From: CAYMRL01 sp964398985
Lineage (GTDB): Bacteria > Deinococcota > Deinococci > Deinococcales > Trueperaceae
Direction: 5' to 3'
Assembly (NCBI GenBank): GCA_964398985.1
Contig: CAYNOS010000001.1
Coordinates: 62,001-126,000 of the forward strand
Length of the DNA stretch: 64,000 nt
Both the position numbers and the translations under genes were made by a program. Position 1 is the stretch's first letter, and each line of letters opens with the position of its first letter. Below are positions 25,692 to 34,501 of this stretch, piece by piece. The notes beneath the pieces are model-generated. The model had not been told where the DNA came from, did not search any database, and saw nothing but the letters and a program-made list of their open reading frames with translations.

Positions 25692-27331
25692 TGGCGAGCC
25701 CTCGGCCGGTAGCGGGCCCCGACGCCCGACAGGCGGCGCCAGCAGCGCGCAGCGCTGCGTTCGGGCGCCTGGGCGGCGAGCGCTTCGACCTGCTCGTCGT
25801 CGGCGGCGGCGCCACGGGCGGGGGGATCGCGCTCGACGCGGCGGCTCGGGGTCTCAAGGTGGCGCTGGTCGAGCGCTTCGACATCTCGCAAGGCACCAGC
25901 AGCCGCAGCACCAAGCTGGTGCATGGCGGCGTCAGGTACCTCGAGCAGGCGGTCAGGCACGCCGACCGCGGGCAGTTTCACCTGGTCAGGGAGGCGCTCA
26001 GGGAGCGCGCGGTGCTGCTCGCCAACGCCCCGCACCTGGCGCGGCCGCTGCCACTCTTGACGCCGGTCTACGGAGCCTTCGAACTGCCCTACTACTACAC
26101 CGGGCTGAAGCTCTACGACATGCTCGCCGGCCGCAGCAACCTCGGCGCCAGCCGGCTGGTCACGGCCCGTGAGGCACAGCGTCGCTTCCCGATGTTGAGG
26201 CGCGCCAAGCTCAAGGGGGCGGTCGAGTACCACGACGGGCAGTTCGACGACGCGCGCATGAACGTCGAGCTGGTCCTCACCGCCCAGCGACACGGAGCCG
26301 TGGTGCTCAACTACGCCGAGGTCGAGGAGCTGATGAAGGAGCGCGGCCGCGTGACCGGCGCCGTCGTCAGCGACAAGGCGCCCGGCGGCGAACGCCGCTC
26401 TGTCGGCGTTGCCGCCAGCGTGGTCATCAACGCCACGGGACCCTACGCCGACACGCTGAGGAGGCTCGACGACCCTGCCGCGCCACCGCTGCTCAACGTC
26501 AGCTCGGGCACGCACGTGGTGCTGCCGCAGCGCTTCAGCCCGCCCGACACCGGACTGCTGATCCCCAAGACCGAGGACGGCCGTGTGCTGTTCCTGCTGC
26601 CGTGGCAGGGCCGCACGCTGGTCGGGACCACGGACAACCCCAGCGTGGTGAGCGACGAGCCGACCGCCCGCGCGGCGGACATCGAGTACATCCTCAGGCA
26701 CGTGCGCCAGTACTTCGACCTGCCCGTCGACAGCAGCGATGTGCTGGCGTCCTGGACGGGCTTGCGCCCGCTCGTCGCGCACGAACTGCCAACCGACGGC
26801 GACGCCGCCAGTTCCGCGACCAACGGAAGTCCCGGCAGGAGCACGGCGCGCTTGTCGCGCGATCACACGATCGTCGCTTCGGAGAGCGGTCTGATCACGA
26901 TCACCGGCGGCAAGTGGACCACCTACCGCAAGATGGCCGAGGACGCCGTCGACCTGGCGGTGCGCCAAGGCAGGTTGACCGCCGGCCCCAGCAGCACGGC
27001 CGGGCTCCGCATGGTGGGCGCCGTCGACTTCGAACCGCACGGGCACCTGGAGCTGGTGCGGGAGTTTGGGATCGACGAGGACGTGGCTGTTCACCTGAAC
27101 AGGGCTTACGGCGGCCGTGCGCGCTCGCTGGCGGCAGCCGCCAACAACGGCCTCGGCACACGCCTGGCGCACAGCCACCCCTACATCGAGGCCGAGGTTC
27201 TGCATGCGCGTGACTGCGAGATGGCGCTCACCGCCGAGGATGTCCTGGCCCGCCGCACCCGGCTGTCGTTCCTCGACCGGGCGGCTGCCGATGCCGCGAC
27301 CGCCCGCGTCAGCGCACTGCTCGAGAGCTGA
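25691..27331 (+). CDS. glpD: FAD-dependent glycerol-3-phosphate dehydrogenase
   Basis: A 546-residue GlpD. The N-terminal FAD site is DLLVVGGGATGGGIALDAA, followed by SRSTKLVHGGVRYLEQ, a strict GlpD motif. The central region has RTLVGTTDNP and the catalytic-domain end ITGGKWTTYRKMAEDAVD; a C-terminal DAO_C domain follows (about 430-540). It oxidises glycerol 3-phosphate to dihydroxyacetone phosphate and passes electrons to the quinone pool at the membrane. About 30 extra residues precede the FAD motif. The ATG overlaps the regulator's TGA. It closes the operon; a hairpin follows. Confidence 0.95.
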   Translation: MASPRPVAGPDARQAAPAARSAAFGRLGGERFDLLVVGGGATGGGIALDAAARGLKVALVERFDISQGTSSRSTKLVHGGVRYLEQAVRHADRGQFHLVREALRERAVLLANAPHLARPLPLLTPVYGAFELPYYYTGLKLYDMLAGRSNLGASRLVTAREAQRRFPMLRRAKLKGAVEYHDGQFDDARMNVELVLTAQRHGAVVLNYAEVEELMKERGRVTGAVVSDKAPGGERRSVGVAASVVINATGPYADTLRRLDDPAAPPLLNVSSGTHVVLPQRFSPPDTGLLIPKTEDGRVLFLLPWQGRTLVGTTDNPSVVSDEPTARAADIEYILRHVRQYFDLPVDSSDVLASWTGLRPLVAHELPTDGDAASSATNGSPGRSTARLSRDHTIVASESGLITITGGKWTTYRKMAEDAVDLAVRQGRLTAGPSSTAGLRMVGAVDFEPHGHLELVREFGIDEDVAVHLNRAYGGRARSLAAAANNGLGTRLAHSHPYIEAEVLHARDCEMALTAEDVLARRTRLSFLDRAAADAATARVSALLES

Positions 27332-27353
27332 GTCACCAGGCAACGCCACGTGA

Positions 27354-27384
27354 CGGCGGGACCGGATGGTTCCCGGCCCCGCCG
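27354..27384. terminator. Hairpin between convergent glpD and the Gly-rich gene
   Basis: CGGCGGG (27354-27360) pairs with CCCGCCG (27378-27384); within the 17-nt loop an additional CCGG/CCGG (27362-27365, 27373-27376) can pair. It lies 22 nt after the glpD stop and 33 nt from the convergent gene's stop, so it may serve both. Confidence 0.5.
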
Positions 27385-27417
27385 CTCGACTGTCGTCGTG
27401 TTGGCGTCTCGCCGGCC

Positions 27418-27699
27418 TCAGGCCTTCTTCTGGCCGCCCATCACGGCGCCGACGATGGCCGCCAGGATGCCGCCGCCAGCGCCGCCGCCGACCACCGAGG
27501 TCAACAGCGACATCAGGTCGGTGGAGGTGCCGCCGGCGCCGAGCCCCAAGACCTGCAGGAGCTGGGCAAGTCCGACGCCCCCGGCTGCGCCGGCGATCGA
27601 GTTGCCGGCAGCCCCCAGGCCCTTGTTGCGCCCACCGGCCAAGTTGCCGCCGATGGCTCCCGCAACCAATTGGATGATGATCGGTAACCAAGTCTCCAT
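27418..27699 (-). CDS. Small Gly/Ala-rich membrane protein
   Basis: A 93-residue protein beginning METWLPIIIQLVAGAIGGN, then a Gly/Ala/Leu-rich sequence with three short hydrophobic stretches (about 4-22, 38-54, 65-88) and a GGQKKA tail. Proteins of this pattern are common and unassigned; the glycine zipper-like spacing (GGxxG) would allow tight helix packing. GAGAGG lies 8 nt before the ATG at 27699; the upstream extension is not needed. It lies alone between two hairpins. Confidence 0.65.
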   Translation of the reverse strand: METWLPIIIQLVAGAIGGNLAGGRNKGLGAAGNSIAGAAGGVGLAQLLQVLGLGAGGTSTDLMSLLTSVVGGGAGGGILAAIVGAVMGGQKKA

Positions 27700-27820
27700 G
27701 TGCCAACCTCTCCCGTCTCGCGGAGCGTGCGCACCACGCGCATACACGCTGCCGTGCGAGGCGTGCCGATGGCCGGACTCACTCCCTAGTCCTTGGCCGG
27801 ATCAGGGCCGCGGGTACATG

Positions 27821-27853
27821 CGATCGAGACCGCCGGGGTGGCGGTCTCGATCG
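27821..27853. terminator. Perfect 14-bp stem hairpin ending the pyrimidine operon
   Basis: CGATCGAGACCGCC (27821-27834) and GGCGGTCTCGATCG (27840-27853) pair perfectly around a 5-nt loop, about 80 nt past the stop of the solute-binding protein gene. It is the most stable simple hairpin I found. No U-tract follows. Confidence 0.7.
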
Positions 27854-27932
27854 AACACGTTCTCGCAGCGCCTGATTCTACGCGATTCGTGAGAGGACGA
27901 TGTGAAGAACCTTGGAGTTGCCTGGCTCCTCG

Positions 27933-28982
27933 TTACCGGACGGCGTCGTAGACGCTGGTGGTGACCACGTCGTCGAAGGCGACGCTGCTGTTGAGCAGCC
28001 CGACCTCGACGAGCAGCGCCACCGAGCGCTCGAAGGCGGCGCGGTCGATGGCGCCGACGACCGTGTCAGGGGTCGGCTTGACGAGCTTCGCCGTCTCGGC
28101 CATCTGCCAGGTCTGGTGAATCAAGGGGCTCTGGCGGCTGCCGGAGCCGGCGCAGGTCTCGCCGCAGTGAGCCAGAACGATCTGCACGGCTTCTTCCTGG
28201 TTCTCGACGGCGTACTCCCAACCGCGGATCGAAGCGCGCAGGAAGCGCTCGGCGACCTCGCGGCCGCTGAGGCCCGAGCCCTTGAAGTTCTCGCTCGCGA
28301 GCACCGCGGGGGTCGTGAAGATGTTGTCCTCGAGCAGGTCGGCACCGATGTCGGCGGGGTCGAGAACGCTGAGAACGTCGAGTTCGTAGCCGAGCCCGAT
28401 GATCTGGTCGAGTTCGTTGTAGGTCATCGCGCTCGCGACGTCGACCTCGTTGGGGAACACCAAGGACGGGTCGAACGCGTAGACGACGGCGTCGACGTCC
28501 GGGTTCGTCTCGGTCGGATCGAGGTTCGAGGTGAAGCCGGCGGCGGCGAAGACGGCCTCGGCGGCGAACTCGTTGCCGAACGCCCAGACGCCGACCTTGC
28601 GGCCCGCCATGTCGGCGATCTCCTCGATGCCGGAGGACCTCAGCGCCACCATGCGGTAGCCGGAGGCCTGGAACATCTGCGCGATCGCGACGACGTCGAG
28701 ACCCTGTTCACGCTGGGCGAGCATGTTCGCCACCCAGTCGGTGCCGAAGTCGGCGTTGCCGGTAGCCACCTGCACGGTCGGGTTTACGTTACCGCCGTCC
28801 AGGATGTTGACCGTCAGCCCTTCCTCAGCGTAGAAGCCCTTGTCCTGCGCCACGAAGTAACCCGCGAACTGCGCCTGCGGGAACCACTTCGACTGGAAGT
28901 TGATCTCTATCAGGTCTTGCGCCGACGCGAACGCGACGGAGAGCACCAACCAGGCGAAGCCGAGCTTGAAGAACCGGGACAT
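27933..28982 (-). CDS. NMT1/THI5-type ABC substrate-binding protein, likely pyrimidine or precursor
   Basis: A 349-residue periplasmic binding protein of the NMT1/THI5/SsuA group. A signal peptide (about 1-21) precedes FQSKWFPQAQFAGYFVAQDKGFY, cited here by its core WFPQAQFAGYFVAQ, which is the signature of HMP/thiamine-pyrimidine-like binders; AGRKVGVWAFGNE and a C-terminal VGAIDRAAFERS region follow. It is the last gene of an operon with two permeases, an ATPase and a reductive pyrimidine catabolic set, so a pyrimidine base is the likely ligand (inference). AGGAGG precedes the ATG. Confidence 0.88.
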   Translation of the reverse strand: MSRFFKLGFAWLVLSVAFASAQDLIEINFQSKWFPQAQFAGYFVAQDKGFYAEEGLTVNILDGGNVNPTVQVATGNADFGTDWVANMLAQREQGLDVVAIAQMFQASGYRMVALRSSGIEEIADMAGRKVGVWAFGNEFAAEAVFAAAGFTSNLDPTETNPDVDAVVYAFDPSLVFPNEVDVASAMTYNELDQIIGLGYELDVLSVLDPADIGADLLEDNIFTTPAVLASENFKGSGLSGREVAERFLRASIRGWEYAVENQEEAVQIVLAHCGETCAGSGSRQSPLIHQTWQMAETAKLVKPTPDTVVGAIDRAAFERSVALLVEVGLLNSSVAFDDVVTTSVYDAVR

Positions 28983-29045
28983 GCACCACCTCCTGTGAGA
29001 CTTCTCGCATACTACCGCTCGCGCATGCTCACGGTACGCGCGCGC

Positions 29046-30221
29046 TCAGCGCGAACGGGACGACGGGTGCCACGAAGCGAACACCCGTTCGAGGAGGCTG
29101 ACGCCCCAATACAGCAGCATCGAGATCACGCTGGAGACGAGGATCGCAGCGAACACGATGTCGAAGGCGCCGCGGTGCGCCGACAGGCTGATGCGCTGCC
29201 CCAGACCGTTGGGCGGCCCGGGGATCAGGAACTCGGCGACGATGACGCTCACGACCGCCACCACCACCGCCACCTTGAGCGCGTTGAACAAGTAGGGCAC
29301 GGCGTTGGGCAGGCGCAGCTTGAAGAAGACCGCCAACGGACCGGCGCCGTACGAGCGCAGCAGCTCGAGTCTCAGCGGATCCACCGAGATGAGACCCTGC
29401 ACCGTGTTCAGCACGACCGGGAAGAAGGTGACGATCACCACGACCGCAGCCTTCGACTCCCAATTGACGCCGAGGGCCCGCCCCAGCACCGGTGCAAGGC
29501 CGACGATCGGCACCGCCCCGAACGCCGTCGCCAACGGCAGGAAGCCCCGCTTCAGGAAGCTGCTGAACGCGATCGCGGCACCGGCAGCGAACCCCGTGAC
29601 GAGCCCGACAGCGAAACCGAACAGCACCTCCTTGACGAACGTCAGGTAGGCGTCGGCCAACAACACGCGCCAGGAGCCCGTCAGCGCCGCGTACACGTCG
29701 GAGACGCGGGGGAAGATGCCGGTGGGCACGCGGTTGCCGACCACCAGCCCTTCCCAGGCGAGCAGCAGCAGGAACGGAACCACCGCGACCGGCAGGATGC
29801 GCAGCGCGTCAGCGCCCTCGCCCACGCCGGCGCCCTCGGCGTCGGCTTGCGCCAACGTCAAGCGGCCCGTGAGGTAGGCGGCGGCTGCCAAGCTGCCGGC
29901 CAGCACCAGCCAGTAGCCCCAGCCGCCGACGGCAGCGGTCCCTGGCTGCGTGTGTTGCGCCAGCACCGCCAAGAAGGCTGCGAACAGCGCCAGCACGGCG
30001 GCGGCCGCCTCGCTCCAGAGCCGACCGACGAGCGCCGCGACGACCGCTGCAGCCAGCGTCACGCTCAGCAGCCAAGACGCGGCCTGCAGCATCCCCAGGT
30101 CGGGAGCGTTGACGGCTACGGGTCCCGCCAGGCCGGCTGCCGCCACCCCCAGCAGCAGCGGGCCGGGCACGCGCGAGGCTACGCGCGCCAGCGGGCGAGC
30201 GGCCGTCAGGGTCCCGGTCAC
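29046..30221 (-). CDS. ABC transporter permease with extra N-terminal membrane segments
   Basis: A 391-residue SsuC/ThiX-type permease. The C-terminal ~230 residues are the usual BPD_transp_1 domain; the EAA loop is LELLRSYGAGPLAVFFKLRLP. The first ~150 residues add about four hydrophobic helices not needed for the core and end in an acidic linker. The start is GTG 30221, with AGGAGG 7 nt upstream and a 4-nt GTGA overlap with the preceding permease gene; a longer start at 30245 lacks such a site. It would form the channel with the 655-residue partner. Confidence 0.88.
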   Translation of the reverse strand: MTGTLTAARPLARVASRVPGPLLLGVAAAGLAGPVAVNAPDLGMLQAASWLLSVTLAAAVVAALVGRLWSEAAAAVLALFAAFLAVLAQHTQPGTAAVGGWGYWLVLAGSLAAAAYLTGRLTLAQADAEGAGVGEGADALRILPVAVVPFLLLLAWEGLVVGNRVPTGIFPRVSDVYAALTGSWRVLLADAYLTFVKEVLFGFAVGLVTGFAAGAAIAFSSFLKRGFLPLATAFGAVPIVGLAPVLGRALGVNWESKAAVVVIVTFFPVVLNTVQGLISVDPLRLELLRSYGAGPLAVFFKLRLPNAVPYLFNALKVAVVVAVVSVIVAEFLIPGPPNGLGQRISLSAHRGAFDIVFAAILVSSVISMLLYWGVSLLERVFASWHPSSRSR

Positions 30222-32185
30222 GAGCTCGCCTCCTGACGCTGCCACGGCGCCAGCAGCCTCTGCAGCAGCCCGACCAGCGCCACCAGCGCGATGCCGAGCA
30301 GCGCCGAGATGATCAACAAGATCCAGACGTCGGCCACGTCACCGGCCTGGACCTGGCCGATGATCGCGTAACCGAGGCCGCGCCGGTTGTTCGACTCGAC
30401 CTCGGCCACCAGCGCCCCCACCAGTGCGGCGGCGGCACCGAGCTTGAGGCTGGTGAAGAAGAACGGCACGGCCGCGGGGAAGCGCACCTTGACGAACACC
30501 TCCCAAGGTGACGCCGCGTAACCCTTCATCAGGTCGAGGGCCAGCGGATCGACGGACCTCAGGCCGGTGACGGTGCCGACCGTCACCGGGAAGAAGGCGA
30601 TGTAGGCACCGATGATCGCGGTCGGCAAGAAGCTCGTCTGCACCGTGACGCCGGCGTTGCCCAGCAGCATCACCAGCACCGGCACCAACGCGATCACCGG
30701 GATCGTCTGCGAGGCGATGACCCACGGCAGCAGCGCTCTCTCGAACGGCCTCACCCACACGAACAACGCGGCCAGCAGCAGGCCCGCCAAGGCGCCCAAG
30801 GCCAGCGCCGTCAAGGTGCCGAGGGCCGTGTACAGCACGGCGCTGAAGATGTTGCGCGGGTCGCCGAGCGGATAGGCGGTGAAGAACGGCCCGATGCCGG
30901 CAGCGATCCAGTGGGGGAACGGAACCGGGTGCTGCGGCAGGCTCAGGAAGCACGCGATGACGGTCTCGCCGCAAGCCGGCCGGTCGTAGTAGCTGTAGGC
31001 GGCGGCCCACACCACGCTGCCGGGTTCGGGGGCCGTCGCCAGCGTCACCGCCCCGCTCTGCAGGTCGCTCACCAGGTAGTCGGGGTATTGGCGCAGCGCG
31101 GCGTTGCGCGCCGGCGGCGTTCTGAACGTCACCACGCCGCCGTCGCGGTCGAAGTCGACTCCTGGCGTCATCTCGACGCCGGCGACGGTCACGACTCCCT
31201 CGGGGCTGGCGAAGCTGAACGCTCTGCGCACGCCGTCCACGCGCTCGGCCGGGCGCTCGGCGGCGACCGAGAGCTCGACGCCGTCGACGAACACGCGCCT
31301 GCCCGGATCGGACTCGATCAGAGGAGCGTGCTGCAGGGTGAAGCGGCGGTTGACCCCGTCCACTGGTCCTATCAGCCTCTCGGCCAGACTGATCACCGAG
31401 GCAGCGGCCAGCGGCGGCTCGGCGCTCGGCTCCACCAGGGCGACCAGCCCGGCAGCGAGGTCGAGCACGACGTAGTCGCCGGTCACGCGCACGACCTCGG
31501 CGTTGAAGGGCGGGGCCCGGCCGAGCGTGACCTCGACGCCGCTCGCCGTGAACTCCTCCGGACTGAGCAGGCGTCCGGCGACCGCCACGGGACCCGAGTC
31601 GGCCGCGAAGCTGAACGTCACGCGCACACCATCCGCTCGCTCCACCGACGGCACGGCGCCCTGGCGCAGCAGCCGGCCACCGGCGTAGAGCGCGGGCTGG
31701 GAGGGACTCGTTCCCGCCGCCTCGCCTGGCGCCGCCGACTGCGGCAGACGGAAGACGCGCCCGCCGGTGTCGGGCAATGGACCCTCGAGCGGCGCCGTCC
31801 ACGTCAGCAGAGGCGCGAGCGCCCGGGCGTCGAACACGACGTCGTCGCCCGCGAGCGTGAAGTCTATCGGCAGTGGCACCCCGTCTTGAACCAGCACGGC
31901 CTCGCGCGGTCCCAGGGGCACGGTCCCGTCCTCAGCGGCGAGCGACTCGGCGCCGCCGAAGAACCGCAGGCGTTCGCGCACACCGGCCTCGGCGGCGTCA
32001 GCTGGCGCCTCGGCCAAGGGGATCAGGGACGCTGTGGCGCGCACCCAGTTGGCCAGGTTGTCCATGCGCTGACGCGCGAGCGGCAGCCCGAACAGCAACG
32101 CCAACGGGTACATGAGCAACAACACGACCAGCACGACCGTCAGGACCGGCACGGCACTGGCGAGAGCCGCTCGTCGGTCGCGCAT
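30218..32185 (-). CDS. ABC transporter permease with large extracytoplasmic beta-repeat insert
   Basis: A 655-residue permease. One helix (about 9-32) is followed by roughly 400 residues with no membrane segment, then the permease core (about 446-655, EAA loop LDLMKGYAASPWEVFVKVRFP). The insert contains two homologous ~85-residue units starting at ERADGVRVTFSF (D185) and ERVDGVRRAFSF (D317), each continuing into a VAVAG/VTVAG strand and a GDYVVLDL / PDYLVSDL strand; between them lies a related VDGVNRRFTLQHAP...VFVDGVEL stretch. The pattern is beta-rich and recalls phage tail-fibre repeats. Helix orientation puts the insert outside the membrane, where it could touch the binding protein. ATG 32185 is 3 nt after the ATPase stop. 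Confidence 0.85.
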   Translation of the reverse strand: MRDRRAALASAVPVLTVVLVVLLLMYPLALLFGLPLARQRMDNLANWVRATASLIPLAEAPADAAEAGVRERLRFFGGAESLAAEDGTVPLGPREAVLVQDGVPLPIDFTLAGDDVVFDARALAPLLTWTAPLEGPLPDTGGRVFRLPQSAAPGEAAGTSPSQPALYAGGRLLRQGAVPSVERADGVRVTFSFAADSGPVAVAGRLLSPEEFTASGVEVTLGRAPPFNAEVVRVTGDYVVLDLAAGLVALVEPSAEPPLAAASVISLAERLIGPVDGVNRRFTLQHAPLIESDPGRRVFVDGVELSVAAERPAERVDGVRRAFSFASPEGVVTVAGVEMTPGVDFDRDGGVVTFRTPPARNAALRQYPDYLVSDLQSGAVTLATAPEPGSVVWAAAYSYYDRPACGETVIACFLSLPQHPVPFPHWIAAGIGPFFTAYPLGDPRNIFSAVLYTALGTLTALALGALAGLLLAALFVWVRPFERALLPWVIASQTIPVIALVPVLVMLLGNAGVTVQTSFLPTAIIGAYIAFFPVTVGTVTGLRSVDPLALDLMKGYAASPWEVFVKVRFPAAVPFFFTSLKLGAAAALVGALVAEVESNNRRGLGYAIIGQVQAGDVADVWILLIISALLGIALVALVGLLQRLLAPWQRQEASS

Positions 32186-32187
32186 GG

Positions 32188-33060
32188 TCAGTAACCGCTG
32201 TCGGTCGCCCGGGAGGGCGAACCGGAACCCGAGTTCGTTGCCTGCGTCGCCCCCGCGCCGTAGTTGCCCCTGAGGGCTTCGCGCACACGCGTGGTGAGCT
32301 CGAAGAAGCGCGCGCTCTCGCGCGTCTCGACGGTGCGCGGCTGCTCGAGGTCGACCTCGATGAGGTCGGCGATGCGTCCCGGCCTGGCGCTCATCACGAC
32401 GATCTTGGTCGACAAGAACACCGCCTCGGCGATCGAGTGCGTGACGAACACGACGGTCTTGCCGGTCTGGCGCCAGAGCCTGAGCAGCTCGAAGTTCATG
32501 GCCTCGCGGGTGATCTCGTCGAGGGCGCCGAACGGCTCGTCCATCAGCAGCAGCTTGGGATCGAACGCCAGCGCCCTGGCGATCGAGACCCGCTGCTGCA
32601 TGCCGCCCGAGAGCTGCCAGGGGTACTGGCGGTGCGAGCTCTCCAGACCGACGAGCTTGAGCATCTCCTCGGCCCGCGCCTTGCGCTCGCCCTTCGGGTA
32701 GTCCATGATCTCCAGCGGCAGCATCACGTTGGCGAGGACCGTCCGCCAGTCGTAGAGCACCGGCGCCTGGAAGACGTAGCCGTACTCGCGGTCGACGCGC
32801 GCCTGCCTGGCGCTCTTGCCCGCCACCGTGATCGCGCCGGCGGTGGGCTCGAGCAGGTCCGCGATCATCCTCATCAGCGTCGTCTTGCCGCAGCCGGAGG
32901 GGCCGATGAGGCTCACGAACTCCCCGTTGGCGATGTCGAGGTCGGCGCCCTCGAGTGCCACCGCCTCGGAGCTGCCGACGGTGAACACCTTGCTGACGCC
33001 CCTGATCTCGATCAGAGGGGTCGAGCCGGTCGAACCTGCCGAAGCCGAGCCTTCAACCAT
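32188..33060 (-). CDS. ABC transporter ATPase, SsuB/TauB type
   Basis: A 290-residue ATPase of the nitrate/sulfonate/pyrimidine importer group. Walker A is GPSGCGKTT, signature LSGGMQQRVSIARAL, Walker B LLLMDEPFGALDE, all canonical. A ~17-residue polar N-terminus and ~30-residue Gly/Ser-rich C-terminal tail flank the core. The ATG overlaps the dihydropyrimidinase stop by 8 nt, which links transport to catabolism in one transcript. Confidence 0.93.
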   Translation of the reverse strand: MVEGSASAGSTGSTPLIEIRGVSKVFTVGSSEAVALEGADLDIANGEFVSLIGPSGCGKTTLMRMIADLLEPTAGAITVAGKSARQARVDREYGYVFQAPVLYDWRTVLANVMLPLEIMDYPKGERKARAEEMLKLVGLESSHRQYPWQLSGGMQQRVSIARALAFDPKLLLMDEPFGALDEITREAMNFELLRLWRQTGKTVVFVTHSIAEAVFLSTKIVVMSARPGRIADLIEVDLEQPRTVETRESARFFELTTRVREALRGNYGAGATQATNSGSGSPSRATDSGY

Positions 33061-34435
33061 CCAGGGCCCGGCGCCTCAACAACCGGCCGCGGCCGGGCTC
33101 TCCGACGAACTCGCCGTCGCGGGCAGCCACCTGACCGCGAACCGTGACCACGCTCGGGCGGCCGTCGATCTCGACACCTTCGAACGCGCTGTAGTCGACG
33201 TTCATCTTGTGGGTCGCGGCGCTGATCACACCGCGATAGGTGGGGTCATAGACGACCAGGTCGGCGTCGGCCCCCACCGCGATCTGACCCTTGCGCGGGT
33301 AGAGCCCGAACAGCTGCGCGGCCCGCGTCGAGGCAGCGTCGACGAAGCGCTCGAGGCTCATGCCGCCGCGGCTCACGCCGTAGGTGTAGAGCAAGTTGAC
33401 GCGGTCCTCGATCGCCGGCATACCGTTCGGGATCTTCGTGAAGTCGCCCTTGCCCATGCTCTTCTGAGCGACGAAGTCGAAGGGCGCGTGGTCGGTGCCG
33501 ACCGTGTCGATGAGGCCGCTGGCGAGGGCGTCCCACAGCGGCTGCTGGTTGCGACGGTCGCGCAGCGGGGGCGACATCACGTACTTGGCGCCTTCGAAGC
33601 CGGGACGCTCGGCGTAGGTCTTGTCCAAGATCAGATGAGGGATCACGGCCTCGATCGACAGCTGCACCCCTCGCAGCTTGGCCTCGACCGCCGCCCTCAG
33701 CGCGCCCTCGCAGCTCAAGTGCACGACGTAGCCGCGCGCGCCAGTGACCTCGAGGAAGGTGGCGAAATGCGCGGTGCCTTCCGCCTCGACGGCCTCTGGC
33801 CTGCTCGGCTCGTGCCACTCCGGCCCGGTCTTCCCGGCTCCCAGGAAGGAGGCCTGCAGGGCCGAGATCACGCCCGAGTTCTCGCAGTGGGCGGCGACGA
33901 CGACCCCCAGCTCCTTGGCCAGCATCAGGGTGGCGTAAAGCTCCTCGTCGCTGACTCCGAAGAAGCCCTTGTAGGCGAGGAACACCTTGAACGAGGTCAT
34001 GCCGTCGGCGGTGATCTCGCGCAGCTGGGCTTCGGTGGTGTCGTCGAAACGGGTGACGCCGATGTGGAAGCTGTAGTCGCAGGCGCTGTTGCCCTCCGCG
34101 AGCGCCAACCAATGCCGGTAGCCCTCCATCAGGTCTTCGGCGCGGCTGGGCGCGAGCATCTCGAGGTAAGTGGTGGTGCCCCCGACCAGTGCAGCTTGGC
34201 TGCCGGTGCGGTGGTCGTCCTTGGTCTTGGTCCCCATGAAGGGCAGGTAGATGTGAACGTGCGGGTCGATGAACCCGGGGAACACGTACTTGCCGTGTGC
34301 GTCGATGACCTCGGTGCCGGGCGGCGCCTGGAGCCCGACCCCGATGCTGGTGATCTGTTCGCCCTCGCAGTAGATGTCGGCGCGTTGTCGGCCGCCGGCC
34401 GTCACGATCTCGCCGTTCTTGATCAGCAAGCTCAC
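33053..34435 (-). CDS. hydA: Dihydropyrimidinase (D-hydantoinase)
   Basis: A 460-residue cyclic amidohydrolase. Metal ligands are visible: HxH in DPHVHIYLPF, the carbamylated Lys in SFKVFLAYKG, His in AAHCENSG and VVHLSCEGAL, Asp in GTDHAPF. It opens dihydrouracil or dihydrothymine to the N-carbamoyl-beta-amino acid. GTG 34435 is chosen: it gives the normal N-terminus VSLLIKNGEIV and has GGAAGGGG upstream; the longer frame is a shadow. It follows PreA, which makes its substrate, by 66 nt. Confidence 0.94.
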   Translation of the reverse strand: MSLLIKNGEIVTAGGRQRADIYCEGEQITSIGVGLQAPPGTEVIDAHGKYVFPGFIDPHVHIYLPFMGTKTKDDHRTGSQAALVGGTTTYLEMLAPSRAEDLMEGYRHWLALAEGNSACDYSFHIGVTRFDDTTEAQLREITADGMTSFKVFLAYKGFFGVSDEELYATLMLAKELGVVVAAHCENSGVISALQASFLGAGKTGPEWHEPSRPEAVEAEGTAHFATFLEVTGARGYVVHLSCEGALRAAVEAKLRGVQLSIEAVIPHLILDKTYAERPGFEGAKYVMSPPLRDRRNQQPLWDALASGLIDTVGTDHAPFDFVAQKSMGKGDFTKIPNGMPAIEDRVNLLYTYGVSRGGMSLERFVDAASTRAAQLFGLYPRKGQIAVGADADLVVYDPTYRGVISAATHKMNVDYSAFEGVEIDGRPSVVTVRGQVAARDGEFVGEPGRGRLLRRRALDG

Positions 34436-34501
34436 TGCTCGCCCCTTCCCTAACAGGTAGTGCGGGCGCCGCCGGCGCGCGTCGCCAAGCGGCGCGGGCA
34501 A

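Noticed and set aside
25496..27706. 736-codon minus-strand frame opposite sorC and glpD
   Set aside because: Low-complexity Arg/Gly/Ala-rich antisense shadow of glpD in GC-rich DNA; no homology or start site. Only the first part overlaps a real small gene, in another frame.
27912..30236. 774-codon plus-strand frame over the SBP and permease
   Set aside because: Antisense shadow; composition (Arg/His/Asp/Gln-rich) unlike any protein, whereas the minus strand encodes clear ABC components.
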